NCBI RefSeq assembly: GCF_003716325.1
Contig: NZ_RDSR01000007.1
Coordinates: 62,001 to 126,000 of the forward strand
Direction of reading: 5' to 3'
DNA: 64,000 nt
DNA from: Cryobacterium tepidiphilum
GTDB lineage: Bacteria > Actinomycetota > Actinomycetes > Actinomycetales > Microbacteriaceae
The notes beneath the pieces are model-generated. The model was not told the DNA's origin, did no database searches, and saw only the letters and a program-made list of their open reading frames with translations. Below are positions 28,315 through 39,560 of this stretch, in pieces. Position 1 is the stretch's first letter. Each line of letters opens with the position of its first letter. The position numbers and the translations under genes were made by a program.

Positions 28315-28560
28315 ATGATCAGCACGGTGAATGCCAGGGAGCCGGAGCCCACGGGCGCCGACCATCTCAAAGCACTTCGCGGAGTCGCCGACGCGAGGCG
28401 ACAGCTGGACGAGCGTGAGTATTTCCACGTCATGCAGGCTCGTGCCGCCCGAGTCAGCTGGGAAGGGATTGCGGCGGCCCTGGGCGTGTCGAGGCAGGCG
28501 GTGCATCGCCGCTTCCGGGGCCGGGCCGCGGGCGACGCCGCCTTGTCCAGGAAGCCCTGA
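28315..28560 (+). CDS. Small helix-turn-helix protein
   Basis: 81 residues. A helix-turn-helix is clear in the C-terminal half: ISWEGIAAALGVSRQAVHRR-type sequence (VSWEGIAAALGVSRQAVHRR at about 50-69). It resembles the short HTH regulators found next to Clp N-domain proteins in actinobacteria, although no Clp gene is adjacent here. Tandem dyads overlap its own promoter, so autorepression is likely. The transcript is predicted to be leaderless. Confidence 0.78.
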   Translation: MISTVNAREPEPTGADHLKALRGVADARRQLDEREYFHVMQARAARVSWEGIAAALGVSRQAVHRRFRGRAAGDAALSRKP

Positions 28561-28587
28561 TCCCTGCCGGGTGAGCGCCTGAGCCGG

Positions 28588-29109
28588 TCAGCCGACGACA
28601 GCGAGGCGCGCGCAGGCGAACTCGCCGTTCTTGGCCAGCTCCTCCAGGCGGAACTCGATGCGGCGGGGGAGCAGCGGGGCACCGGAGCCGAGTGTCACCG
28701 GCGCGTACTGCACCCAGACCTCGTCGAGACAGCCGGCATCCGCGAACTGACCCACCAGGTCGCCGCCCCCGACGAGCCAGATGTTCTGCTCATCCGCCGC
28801 TTCGGCCATCTCGGCGTGCACCGCCGCTGGGTCGGCGGACGTGAAGCGGATGTCCCCGTCACGGCCAAGCAGGTCGCGGTGCGTGAAAACCCAGCACGGC
28901 ATCGCGTACGGCCAGCGGCCGTCGTCGTGGTCGAGGAGCCACTGGTAGGTCGTTGCGCCCATGGCGAGGGCACCGACGGATGCGATGAAGGCGTCATATC
29001 CCATCGGGCCAGACGCATCGACATCGCGGGTGAGCAGCCAGGACAGCGAGTTGTCGGGGTCGGCGATGAAGCCGTCGAGCGAGCTCGCCGCGTAGTAGAT
29101 GGTGGCCAT
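28588..29109 (-). CDS. Dihydrofolate reductase family protein, second copy
   Basis: 173 residues with the same RibD_C/DHFR-like fold: IYYAASSLDGFIADPDNSLS at the start, MGATTYQWLLDHD near 51, and the NADPH loop NIWLVGGGDLVGQFADAG near 109. Sequence identity with the gene at 27684 is limited to these motifs, so it is not a recent duplicate. Substrate unknown. Confidence 0.84.
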   Translation of the reverse strand: MATIYYAASSLDGFIADPDNSLSWLLTRDVDASGPMGYDAFIASVGALAMGATTYQWLLDHDDGRWPYAMPCWVFTHRDLLGRDGDIRFTSADPAAVHAEMAEAADEQNIWLVGGGDLVGQFADAGCLDEVWVQYAPVTLGSGAPLLPRRIEFRLEELAKNGEFACARLAVVG

Positions 29110-29120
29110 GCCCGTCGACG

Positions 29121-29318
29121 CTACTGGTCCTCGCCGATCGCGTGGATGCTCTCGATCTCGTCCCGCAGCACATCGCCCTCCGCGTCCGCGGGAGGCGTCG
29201 GGGCAGGCGCCGCGGCATCCGTTGTCGGCGTCTGCGTCGTCGACGTCTCCGTCGTCGGCGTCTCCGTTGTCGGCGTCTGGGCGCCGGTCTCAGGGCTGTT
29301 CGGGTCCGTGTCATTCAT
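29121..29318 (-). CDS. Short disordered Thr/Pro repeat protein
   Basis: 65 residues. After MNDTDPNSPETGAQT comes a repeated PTTET / STTQT / PTTD block encoded by near-identical 15-18 base units, then an acidic end (AEGDVLRDEIESIHAIGEDQ) that could be a helix. No signal peptide. AAGGGGA precedes the ATG, which supports translation. Function unknown. It is separated by 11 bases from the DHFR-like gene downstream. Confidence 0.6.
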   Translation of the reverse strand: MNDTDPNSPETGAQTPTTETPTTETSTTQTPTTDAAAPAPTPPADAEGDVLRDEIESIHAIGEDQ

Positions 29319-29420
29319 GGTTGTTCCCCTTCTGCGCTGGTGGCTCCCAGCCTCGCAGATCGCCGGGAGAGCCGCCAGAGGTCCCTCGACCCGACGACGG
29401 TGCCAACCTAGGCTGGTCGC

Positions 29421-30026
29421 ATGAGCCGCAAGAAGGGGCACAGCGACGCCCGGCTCAATGCCGCCCGCTACCGGGTCGACCGATTGTCGCCGGCCGATGA
29501 CGCAGCGAACGAGCCCCCAGCTCAGGATGACGCCACGGGGCAGCCGACCATGACCGAACGCGCCCAGTACGTCGAGGTGCTCATCCAGCAGGCGATCCGG
29601 CGCGGGGAGTTCGACGACCTGCCGGGCGCCGGCAAGCCCCTCAGCGGCCTGCAGCAGAGCTACGACCCCGACTGGTGGATCCGGCAGAAGATCGAACGCG
29701 AGAAGATCACCGGCCTCGGACCGCCCGCCCTCACGCTGCGCACCGAGGACGCCGCGCTCGACGCCCGTCTCGACGAGGCCGGTTCGGAGACCGCCGTGCG
29801 CGGGATCCTCGAGGATTTCAACCAGCGCGTCATCGAAGCCCGGCGACAGCTGCTGGGCGGCCCACCCGTCATCACGCCGACCCGCGACGTGGAGGAGGAA
29901 CTCGCCCGGTGGCGGGAGCGCCGGGCGGCCCGTCAGCGTGAGCGGGACGAGCAGCGGCAGCGGGAGCAGGCGGCGTACGACGCCATGAGCTGGCGTGAAC
30001 GTCGTCGTGCAAAGCGCGGTCGCTGA
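29421..30026 (+). CDS. DUF1992 domain-containing protein (DnaJ C28-like conserved domain)
   Basis: 201 residues. The DUF1992 core is clear: VEVLIQQAIRRGEFDDLPGAGKPL (about 48-71) with the following DPDWWIRQKIERE. A charged helical C-terminus (WRERRAARQRERDEQRQREQ) follows. The function is unknown; the eukaryotic relative is DNAJC28. TAGGCT (29409-29414) lies six bases before the ATG, so the gene is probably leaderless. Confidence 0.86.
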   Translation: MSRKKGHSDARLNAARYRVDRLSPADDAANEPPAQDDATGQPTMTERAQYVEVLIQQAIRRGEFDDLPGAGKPLSGLQQSYDPDWWIRQKIEREKITGLGPPALTLRTEDAALDARLDEAGSETAVRGILEDFNQRVIEARRQLLGGPPVITPTRDVEEELARWRERRAARQRERDEQRQREQAAYDAMSWRERRRAKRGR

Positions 30027-30142
30027 CATCGGCGTGCTGCCGGGGGCATTGCACGCGGGAGCGACCCGGTCGAGACTCGGGAGGGAGCGGCCGGCAGGTG
30101 CGCTCAAGAAGCACAGACCGGACGACGACCGAAGGAGGAGCG

Positions 30143-30325
30143 ATGGCGGAGCAGGGCGAACGCGATGACCGCGGCAGGGGTTCCGAGAACGAGGACCGGG
30201 GCCACGAGAACAAGAGTGCGGCCTCCCAGGAGGGCGCCGACACGGCGAAGACGGGCACGGGGGGCAAGGGCGGCGACCACATCGACACCGACGGCGGCAA
30301 CCCCGACGAGCAGCTCCACAAGTAG
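30143..30325 (+). CDS. Small hydrophilic, probably disordered protein
   Basis: 60 residues, almost wholly charged or small (Glu, Asp, Gly, Lys), without a hydrophobic core, ending NPDEQLHK. A strong GAAGGAGGAG ribosome-binding site precedes the ATG, which argues for real expression. It resembles stress-related hydrophilic proteins in composition only. It lies just upstream of a conserved hypothetical gene and may share its transcript. Confidence 0.6.
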   Translation: MAEQGERDDRGRGSENEDRGHENKSAASQEGADTAKTGTGGKGGDHIDTDGGNPDEQLHK

Positions 30326-30334
30326 GGCGGGCAC

Positions 30335-30871
30335 ATGACCACCGACGCTCGGGACGACTTGGTCGTCGCACGCATCCGTCAGGCCATTGCGGATGCCGTG
30401 GCCCGGCTGGTCGGCGAGGCTGTGCCCGACGAGGCGCTCGCCGCGTTCGTCCCGCCGCGGCGGGTGTTCCTGCTGCCGCGGAAGGCGGTCATGGTGCCGC
30501 TCGGCCGGGTCTGGCGACTCGGTGTCTTCCTCCTCGACCGCCAGGGCGTTCTGTACCAGGCGGGCACGACGACGCGGGCGGTGCCGCCCGGGCACCCCGG
30601 TCACACTGCGGCGTCGACCGAGAAGCGCCGTGTCTACCGCGCGGCGGCCCAGCGCGGCCCGTTCGCCGCGGGGGAGACGGTCAATTTCCACGCCCGCGTC
30701 ATCGACCTCGACCCCGGGAGCCTGCGGATCGCCGACGGCCCGCTCTTCCTCAGCGAGGGAGGCGCCCTGGTGCGGTGGGGACCTCCGGGTGGGCACGAGA
30801 CAGCGTGGCCGTTCGAGGCGTACCTGGCGGAACGGATCGAGTTCCTGCGGCACCCTCCCGAAGGGGCGTGA
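30335..30871 (+). CDS. Hypothetical protein
   Basis: 178 residues, no membrane helix or signal. An N-terminal helix (VVARIRQAIADAVARLVGEAV) is followed by a beta-rich region (LGRVWRLGVFLLDRQGVLYQ, VNFHARVIDLDPGSLRIADG). No family is recognised. It starts nine bases after the preceding small gene and 53 bases before the next, in a run of plus-strand genes ending with the ZIP transporter. Codon use looks native. Confidence 0.6.
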   Translation: MTTDARDDLVVARIRQAIADAVARLVGEAVPDEALAAFVPPRRVFLLPRKAVMVPLGRVWRLGVFLLDRQGVLYQAGTTTRAVPPGHPGHTAASTEKRRVYRAAAQRGPFAAGETVNFHARVIDLDPGSLRIADGPLFLSEGGALVRWGPPGGHETAWPFEAYLAERIEFLRHPPEGA

Positions 30872-30923
30872 CGGGCGTAGCGTGAAGAGCGGCAGTTGCC
30901 GACCACTGGAGAGGGGCGCGACC

Positions 30924-31100
30924 ATGAGCGATCCGGGCATCGAACAGCCACCACTGGGTGTGCCGGGGGACCCGCACACCGACAACCCGTCCGAGCCGCC
31001 GCCCGGAGACCCGGGTCTTCGGAGCGACCCGGACCTCGGCGAGGACCCGGGGCTGGCCACCGACCCTGACGGCACACCCGTGGAGAATCCGTCGTCCTGA
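30924..31100 (+). CDS. Small acidic Pro/Gly-rich protein upstream of the ZIP transporter
   Basis: 58 residues rich in Pro, Asp and Gly with a loosely repeated DPGLRSDPDLGEDPGLATDP pattern; no hydrophobic core and no signal. GGAGAGGGG precedes ATG 30924. It ends two bases before the ZIP start, so the two are translated together. Acidic spacing could bind cations, but this is speculation. Confidence 0.55.
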   Translation: MSDPGIEQPPLGVPGDPHTDNPSEPPPGDPGLRSDPDLGEDPGLATDPDGTPVENPSS

Positions 31101-31102
31101 CG

Positions 31103-31858
31103 ATGTGGTGGGCTCTCTTCTGGGGAGGGGTCGCCGGCGGGGCGGTGTTCCTCGGCGCCCTCGCCGGCATCTACTGGCGGGTCTCGTCGAAAGTGATCGG
31201 CGCTGTGATGGCGTTCGGGGCCGGGGTGCTCATCAGCGCGCTCGCCTTCTCGCTCACACGGGAGGCCTTCGACAAGGGCGGCGTCCTCGCCGTGACTGTC
31301 GGGCTGGCGCTCGGCGCGCTTGCGTTCTTCGCCGGAGACACCATCCTCGACCGGCACGGAACCCGGCGTCGCACGCGGTCGTCGGTGCGTCTGCGCTCGA
31401 AGGGGAGCCCGCAGAAGAATGTCGAGGGCAGCGGGGGACTCGCCCTCGCGCTCGGGGCGATGCTCGACGGCGTCCCGGAGTCGGCGGCGATCGGCATCAC
31501 CCTGCTCGGCGGCGGTTCGGTCGGACTGCCGATGGTCACCGCGGTCTTCCTCTCCAACATCCCCGAGGGCTGGTCGTCGTCGGCCGGCATGCGCAAGAGC
31601 GGCCGCTCCACCCGGTACATCCTGCTGCTGTGGCTGGCCGTCACCGTCGCCTCCGCGCTGTCGTCCCTGCTCGGCTACCTGTTGCTGGGCCTCGCGCCCG
31701 CGGCCGTTCAGGGCGCCGTGCAGGCCTTCGCGGCCGGCGCCATCATCACCATGCTGGCCGACACGATGATGCCGGAGGCCTTCGAGCGGGGCGGACCGAG
31801 GGTGGGACTCCTCACCGCCCTCGGCTTCACGCTGTCATTTCTCCTGAGCCAGGTGTGA
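31103..31858 (+). CDS. ZIP family metal transporter
   Basis: 251 residues with about seven to eight membrane helices. The ZIP metal-site motifs are visible in helix IV and V: LDGVPESAAIGI (about 129-140) and VFLSNIPEGWSSS (about 150-162). The H of the classical HNxPEG is replaced by S-N in this subfamily. A loop at about 84-107 is Arg/Lys-rich. It probably moves zinc or another divalent cation into the cytoplasm. It overlaps the convergent gene downstream by 24 bases. Confidence 0.84.
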   Translation: MWWALFWGGVAGGAVFLGALAGIYWRVSSKVIGAVMAFGAGVLISALAFSLTREAFDKGGVLAVTVGLALGALAFFAGDTILDRHGTRRRTRSSVRLRSKGSPQKNVEGSGGLALALGAMLDGVPESAAIGITLLGGGSVGLPMVTAVFLSNIPEGWSSSAGMRKSGRSTRYILLLWLAVTVASALSSLLGYLLLGLAPAAVQGAVQAFAAGAIITMLADTMMPEAFERGGPRVGLLTALGFTLSFLLSQV

Positions 31859-32161
31859 CCGGCGCACCGACGCCAGGTCGGTGACCCGGGCAACCGTTCG
31901 CCCGGCGGCCGAGCCAGCGGATGCGACGTGCCCGGCCAGGTGGCCGAGGACGGCGTCCAGGCTGGCGAACCGCCCGAACTCGATCGGGTCGCCGAACCGC
32001 ATCAGTTCGTAGCCGTTGCCGACCTTCTCGACGAAGGCGACGAGCGAGCGGGCGTCGTCGAGCGCGACGTGCCGGTTGGTGACGCGCCACTCGGTGGGCG
32101 ACAGCGCCGCCAGCTCGAGGTCGTCGTCGACGATGCCATGTGATTGCGCCATTGCAGTCAT
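31835..32161 (-). CDS. Hypothetical protein
   Basis: 108 residues, soluble. The core reads WRVTNRHVALDDARSLVAFVEKVG then YELMRFGDPIEFGRFASLD, with a regular helix-strand appearance, followed by an Ala-rich end. No family recognised. It converges on the ZIP gene with a 24-base overlap. The internal start at MAQSHG (residue 4) is equally possible. Confidence 0.55.
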   Translation of the reverse strand: MTAMAQSHGIVDDDLELAALSPTEWRVTNRHVALDDARSLVAFVEKVGNGYELMRFGDPIEFGRFASLDAVLGHLAGHVASAGSAAGRTVARVTDLASVRRSHLAQEK

Positions 32162-32337
32162 TCGGGCTCCTATGCTCGGGTGGACACCCGGTCAGGGTCC
32201 GCCAGTCCCGAGGCTAAGAGGTGCTCCCGCTCCGGGTAAGGCGGTTGACGATCAGGTGGAAACCGAATATACGTCGCCGGCGGCCCGATGTCGAACCGAA
32301 GTCGAGCAAGTGTCGGATTGTGACCGGCGTGACCGCC

Positions 32338-32673
32338 TCAGGGCAGGTCGAAATCGTCGATGACGGTGCCCTCGCGATCCGACGCCACTTGCGGCCGTGG
32401 GTCCTCGAGGGCCTTGGTCTGGCGCAGCATCCACGCCACGAGCGCGTCGTCCACGAGCTCGTCGGCGTCGGAGTGCTCGGGAATCGCCACCATCTGGCTC
32501 GCGGGCCCCAGGAGCACGCTGGCGAGGTCCACTGTGCCGTCCGGGTACCGCACGGGGATGTCGACCGTCGCCGCCGTTTCGCGGCGGGCAAGCGCGCCCG
32601 CATAGAGCACGAGAGCATCGGCAATGGCGTCGCCCGTGAGGACCGTCTCCCCGGCGTAGTGAATGGCCTTCAT
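32338..32673 (-). CDS. Hypothetical protein
   Basis: 111 residues beginning MKAIHYAGETVLTGDAIADA, with a beta/alpha look and an acidic end (SDREGTVIDDFDLP). No membrane helix and no recognised motif. ATG 32673 is chosen over an in-frame start at 32709 because the sequence before it is unlike the rest. It lies alone between two gaps. Confidence 0.55.
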   Translation of the reverse strand: MKAIHYAGETVLTGDAIADALVLYAGALARRETAATVDIPVRYPDGTVDLASVLLGPASQMVAIPEHSDADELVDDALVAWMLRQTKALEDPRPQVASDREGTVIDDFDLP

Positions 32674-32751
32674 GCACCCCATTGTTGTCCGGTGTGCCCG
32701 ATCCCGCATGGGGCTTGCGAATCCGCGTGAACGTGCATCCCCTGCCTGTGG

Positions 32752-33564
32752 CTATTTCTTGGGGGAGGCCCGCTGCTCCTCCACGAGCTCCTTGGTGCGA
32801 ACGAGCCGCAGCGCCGTCACGAGCGCCAGGCCGCCCACGATGTTGAACAGGAGGGTGTACCCGAACCAGCCCAGCCATTGCAGGTAGCTGATATCGGCGC
32901 CGGACTGGATCGCACCGAAGATTAGCAGCGAGTCGAGGATCGAGTGGAACAAGCCGAGGCCGGCCAGTAGGAAGCCGGCGATCACCGTGGCGACGATCTT
33001 CGCCACATCCGACGTTGTGCCCTGCTGCATCCCCGTCATGAGCGTGATGGTGCTGCCACCGAGCAGCGCGAGCGCGATCGCCGGCAGGGAGATCGGCACG
33101 TCGACATACTGGTGGGCGGCCTCGACCAGGGTCGGTGCCCACTGCGGGAAGGCGGTCGTGATGATCCACATGATGAGCCAGCCGCCGGCGAGATTGCCGA
33201 CCAGCGTGACGCCCCAGAGCTTGACGAGCTGCAGCAGGGTGCCTTGCCGGGCGACGAGGGCGGCCACCGGCATCAGGAAGTTCTCGGTGAACAGTTCACT
33301 CTGGCCCAGCAGCAGCGCGACGAGGCCGACGCTGAACGCGAGGCCGGCCAGAAGGTGCTCGCCGGTCTCGTGCAGCACAGCCAGGTAGGCCATGACCCCG
33401 AGCCCGATGTCGAGCCCGCCGAAGAATCCGGTCAGCGCGATGTGGCGGAAGGCCCGATGCAGCCGTTCCGCGCCCCGCTCAATGGTGCCGTCGAAGGTCT
33501 CCTGGAGCTCCTGCTCGATCGGGGCGTCGTTGTCGCCCAGCTCCCTGCGCCGCTTCTCGCTCAC
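32752..33564 (-). CDS. Formate/nitrite transporter (FNT) family protein
   Basis: 270 residues with six membrane helices. It fits the FNT channel family (FocA/NirC): LGQSELFTENFLMPVAAL carries the family's conserved first-half loop, and VTLVGNLAGGWLIMWII follows. An amphipathic charged N-terminus (IEQELQETFDGTIERGAERL) precedes helix one. FNT pentamers pass formate, nitrite or hydrosulfide. GTG 33564 has AGGAGGTGG upstream; the longer form to 33597 is not needed. Confidence 0.85.
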   Translation of the reverse strand: MSEKRRRELGDNDAPIEQELQETFDGTIERGAERLHRAFRHIALTGFFGGLDIGLGVMAYLAVLHETGEHLLAGLAFSVGLVALLLGQSELFTENFLMPVAALVARQGTLLQLVKLWGVTLVGNLAGGWLIMWIITTAFPQWAPTLVEAAHQYVDVPISLPAIALALLGGSTITLMTGMQQGTTSDVAKIVATVIAGFLLAGLGLFHSILDSLLIFGAIQSGADISYLQWLGWFGYTLLFNIVGGLALVTALRLVRTKELVEEQRASPKK

Positions 33565-33613
33565 GCTGCCACCTCCTGTCGCCGACGCTACCGCCACCGG
33601 GCCCGTGAGGCAG

Positions 33614-33619
33614 TAGGCT
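33614..33619 (+). promoter_or_regulatory. -10 box of the gcvTHP leader
   Basis: TAGGCT, about 40 bases upstream of the glycine riboswitch, matches the -10 form used elsewhere in the window. No clear -35. Confidence 0.4.
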
Positions 33620-33660
33620 GGGCCTGCGCCACCACAACTTGATATCGGGCCACATAGGCC

Positions 33661-33856
33661 GATGCGGGAGAGCCGGTCACCGTCAGGCGGATCGGCACCG
33701 AAGGAGCAATCCTCCCCGACAATCTCTCAGGTACGCGTACCGCATCGGACTGGCCGCTCTGAAAAGCAGCTGCGCTCGCCGCAGCTCGCCCACGGTGAAA
33801 GTCGCCTCCGCACCGAGGTGACGAAGCTCTCAGGCTGAGATGACAGAGGGGGAGTC
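33661..33856 (+). ncRNA. Tandem glycine riboswitch
   Basis: Two aptamers in series, directly upstream of gcvT. In aptamer 1, GATGCG (33661-33666) closes with CGCATC (33741-33746) and contains GGAGAGCC, CCGAAGGAGCAA and ATCTCTCAGG. In aptamer 2, GGACT (33747-33751) closes with AGTCC (33852-33856) and contains GTGACGAAGCTCTCAGG and GACAGAGGGGG. These are the diagnostic conserved parts of glycine aptamers, separated by no more than a base. Glycine binding normally turns on the cleavage operon; the switch region lies between 33857 and 33920. Confidence 0.93.
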
Positions 33857-33920
33857 CATCCTGGCTCGATCGAGCCCGGAGACTCTCACCCGGCATCCGC
33901 CGGCGACCACCGGAGAACCC

Positions 33921-35069
33921 ATGACCTCGGCAGCCGACACTCCCGCTCCCCGTCTCTCCCCGCTGCACGACCGCCACGAGGCGGCCGGCGCCCTGTTCAC
34001 GGATTTCGCGGGCTGGAACATGCCCGTGCGCTACTCCAGCGACCTCGCCGAACACCACGCCGTGCGCACGGCGGCGGGTCTCTTCGATCTGTCGCACATG
34101 GCCGAGATCAGGGTCTCCGGCCCCGACGCGCCGGCCTTCCTCGACTATGCACTTGCGGGCATGCTCTCGGCCGTTCAGCTCGGCCAGGCCAAGTACAGCC
34201 TGCTGCTGAACGAGGCCGGCGGCATCATCGACGATGTGGTGGTCTACCGGCTGCACGACAATGACTACCTCGTGGTCGCGAACGCGGGCAATCGCGCCGC
34301 GGCGGTCAGTGCGCTGCAGGAGCGCGCCGCCCGGTTCGACGCCGCCGTCACCGACACGAGCGACGACATCGCCCTGGTGGCCGTGCAGGGTCCGGCGTCG
34401 CGTGCCGTTCTCGAGGCGACACCGGGCCTGACCGGAGCCGACCTCGGCGACCTCCGGTACTACCGGTCGACCACAGCCCGCTTCCAGGGCGACCCCGTGC
34501 TCATCGCCCGCACCGGGTACACCGGCGAAGACGGCTTCGAGCTCTACATCGCAGCGGATGCCGCCGCCGGCCTGTGGGACAGCCTCCTGTCCGCCGGGCA
34601 GGCCTCCGGCCTCGTGCCCGCGGGCCTGGCCAGCCGCGACACCCTGCGACTCGAAGCCGGCATGCCGCTGTACGGCCACGAGCTCTCCGCGACCACGTTC
34701 CCTGCCCAGGCGGGACTCGGCCGCGTGGTCAACCTCGCGAAGCCCACCGACTTCGTCGGCCGCGCCGCCAGCGAGGAGGGACCGGCCGCCGACGCACCGG
34801 TGCTGGTCGGGCTCGTGGCCGAGGGCCGGCGTGCGGGGCGCGCCGGCTACGCCGTGCGGGACGACGCCGCCAGCACGGGCGGGACGGCCGCGGAACCGGT
34901 GGGCGTCGTCACGAGCGGCGCGCTGTCGCCGACCCTGGGGCACCCGGTCATGATGGCCTACGTCGCGCCGCACCGGGCCGCCCCCGGCACGCGAGTGGCC
35001 ATCGACGTGCGCGGCACCCTCATTCCCGCCGAGGTCACCCGGCTCCCGTTCTACACCCGCCAGAAATAG
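33921..35069 (+). CDS. gcvT: Glycine cleavage system aminomethyltransferase (T protein)
   Basis: 382 residues. It transfers the methylene group from the lipoyl arm of GcvH to tetrahydrofolate and releases ammonia. The T-protein motifs [45 protein letters not shown] and the folate-binding [14 protein letters not shown] are present. ATG 33921 is the first start after the riboswitch with GGAGA upstream; an earlier frame start lies inside the riboswitch. Confidence 0.96.
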   Translation: MTSAADTPAPRLSPLHDRHEAAGALFTDFAGWNMPVRYSSDLAEHHAVRTAAGLFDLSHMAEIRVSGPDAPAFLDYALAGMLSAVQLGQAKYSLLLNEAGGIIDDVVVYRLHDNDYLVVANAGNRAAAVSALQERAARFDAAVTDTSDDIALVAVQGPASRAVLEATPGLTGADLGDLRYYRSTTARFQGDPVLIARTGYTGEDGFELYIAADAAAGLWDSLLSAGQASGLVPAGLASRDTLRLEAGMPLYGHELSATTFPAQAGLGRVVNLAKPTDFVGRAASEEGPAADAPVLVGLVAEGRRAGRAGYAVRDDAASTGGTAAEPVGVVTSGALSPTLGHPVMMAYVAPHRAAPGTRVAIDVRGTLIPAEVTRLPFYTRQK

Positions 35070-35101
35070 CACCCCCCAAGCCAGCCAGAGAAGAGGACAC
35101 C

Positions 35102-35473
35102 ATGACCGATCAGGAATCACTCCAGTACACCGCCGAGCATGAATGGGTGCGGGTCGACGGCGACACCGCCACGATCGGCATCACCGCCTACGCCGCCGAG
35201 AAGCTCGGCGACGTCGTCTTCGTCGACCTGCCGGCAGCGGGCACCGATGTGACGGCCGGCACCGTCATCGGCGAGATCGAGTCGACGAAATCCGTCGGAG
35301 AGATCTTCGCGCCCGTCGACGGCAGGGTCGTCGAGACCAACGATGGCGTCGTCGCATCGCCGGAACTGGTCAACAGCGACCCGTTCGGCGCCGGCTGGCT
35401 GGTGCGCGTGTCGTTCACGAGCCTGCCCACGTTGCTCAGCCACAGCGAGTACGCGGCGCTCACCGCCGAATAG
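35102..35473 (+). CDS. gcvH: Glycine cleavage system H protein
   Basis: 123 residues, the normal size. The lipoylated lysine is K63 in [17 protein letters not shown] protein shuttles the aminomethyl group between P, T and L proteins. It starts 32 bases after gcvT with GAGAAGAGGA upstream. No lipoylation gene or lpd is in the window. Confidence 0.96.
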   Translation: MTDQESLQYTAEHEWVRVDGDTATIGITAYAAEKLGDVVFVDLPAAGTDVTAGTVIGEIESTKSVGEIFAPVDGRVVETNDGVVASPELVNSDPFGAGWLVRVSFTSLPTLLSHSEYAALTAE

Positions 35474-35517
35474 CACCGCCGACTTTCGCCACCGAAGAGC
35501 AGGAACAACAGCCACTG

Positions 35518-38403
<2,886 letters not shown>

Positions 38404-38456
38404 CCCGCGCTCTCGTCGCCCTCGCGCGCGCCGCGCGACCCGTCGCGCGCCGCCTC

Positions 38457-38520
38457 GCGTGAGGGGTCGGCTTTTCCTAGTGCAACGGCGTCGACACTAG
38501 GACATCTTGGCCCCTCACGC
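38457..38520. repeat. Dispersed palindromic element, copy A
   Basis: A 64-base nested palindrome between convergent genes. Outer arms: GCGTGAGGGG (38457-38466) and CCCCTCACGC (38511-38520). Inner arms: CCTAGTG (38476-38482) and CACTAGG (38495-38501). The same design with related sequence occurs at 54643-54702, so this is a repeat family rather than a chance hairpin. It may double as a bidirectional terminator. Confidence 0.65.
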
Positions 38521-38553
38521 GGAGGTGCTGGGGCGAGGGGAGGCAGTCGGGAG

Positions 38554-39348
38554 TCAGGAGGCGGGGGCGAAGAGGGCCGGCCACCAGGCGAGGGCCAGCG
38601 GATACCCGACGAACGAGATGATGTCGAGCATCCAGTGCGTGACGACGAGCGGCACCGTGCGTCCCCAGCGCGCGTAGCACCAGCCGAACACGACGCCCAT
38701 CGCCACATTGCCCACAAACGGCCCGATGCCCTGGTAGAGGTGGTAACTGCCGCGCAGCACCGCCGACGCCACGATGATCCGCCACTTCGGCCAGCCGAGC
38801 TCGGCGAGCCGGGTGAACAGGTAGCCGACGACGATGAGCTCCTCGGTGAGCGCCGCGCGCAGCGCCGAGAGGATGAGGACCGGGATCGACCACCAGTATT
38901 CGGGCAGGGGAGCGGCCACCACGGCAACGGTGAGGCCGAGGGCGCGCCCGGCGAGATAGAGGCCGATGCCGGGGATTCCGATCAGCAGCAGCAGGCCGCC
39001 GGCGGTGGCAAGGTCCTTACCCGGCCGCGACGCGTCGAAGCCGAGCCGCCGGAACGCGTTGCGGCCCGGCAACCAGAGCAGGTACAGCACGAGCAGCACC
39101 GGTGCCAGGTCGAAGACGACGCCGAGAAGCTGGTAGGTGAGGTCGAGCCACTCGCGGGGCGACTGCGACGGGTTCAGCGTCGCGGACTGCTTCGCGAGCG
39201 GCGTCTCGGCGGTGAGCCGAGCGATGATCGCAACGACCGAATAGACGGCGGATGCGCCGAGCGAGAGCCCGAGGACGATGCCGATCTCCCACCAGGCCCG
39301 GCTTCGACGGCCGATGCCGCTAGGAAGGGTGGACGCTTCTACGCTCAT
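38554..39348 (-). CDS. CPBP family intramembrane metalloprotease
   Basis: 264 residues with about seven to eight membrane helices. The CPBP/Abi (Rce1-like) motifs are in the C-terminal half: ALTEELIVVGYLFTRL (paired glutamates), LRGSYHLYQG with the first histidine, and VTHWMLDIISFVG with the second. These residues form the glutamate/histidine zinc site. Known members process prenylated proteins or act in bacteriocin immunity; the substrate here is unknown. Confidence 0.85.
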   Translation of the reverse strand: MSVEASTLPSGIGRRSRAWWEIGIVLGLSLGASAVYSVVAIIARLTAETPLAKQSATLNPSQSPREWLDLTYQLLGVVFDLAPVLLVLYLLWLPGRNAFRRLGFDASRPGKDLATAGGLLLLIGIPGIGLYLAGRALGLTVAVVAAPLPEYWWSIPVLILSALRAALTEELIVVGYLFTRLAELGWPKWRIIVASAVLRGSYHLYQGIGPFVGNVAMGVVFGWCYARWGRTVPLVVTHWMLDIISFVGYPLALAWWPALFAPAS

Positions 39349-39468
39349 CGATCCATCATCTCACGCTGAGAAATCGTCATATTCCGGCCTCGGACGCAGG
39401 ATTTGTGCGCAGACGCGCGAAATCGACCGAATTTCATTAACAACCTGTAACGATTCCCACCATCGAGT

Positions 39469-39497
39469 TTGGAGTGAGGGGAAGCGCAGTTTAGAGT
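39469..39497 (+). promoter_or_regulatory. Promoter of the peptide ABC operon
   Basis: TTGGAG (39469-39474) and TAGAGT (39492-39497), 17 bases apart, with about 57 bases from the predicted start to the SBP start codon. The 212-base region upstream of the gene otherwise shows nothing I can name. Confidence 0.5.
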
Positions 39498-39560
39498 CGT
39501 GGCATCTGGCGTTGCCCGGCCAAAAGCCGTGCTTCCCGCCCACTTTGCACAGGAGGAACA

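Noticed and set aside
29180..29290. Short tandem repeats that could suggest a CRISPR or satellite
   Set aside because: The units are 15-18 bases, contiguous, in frame, and encode a Thr-Pro repeat; there are no spacers.
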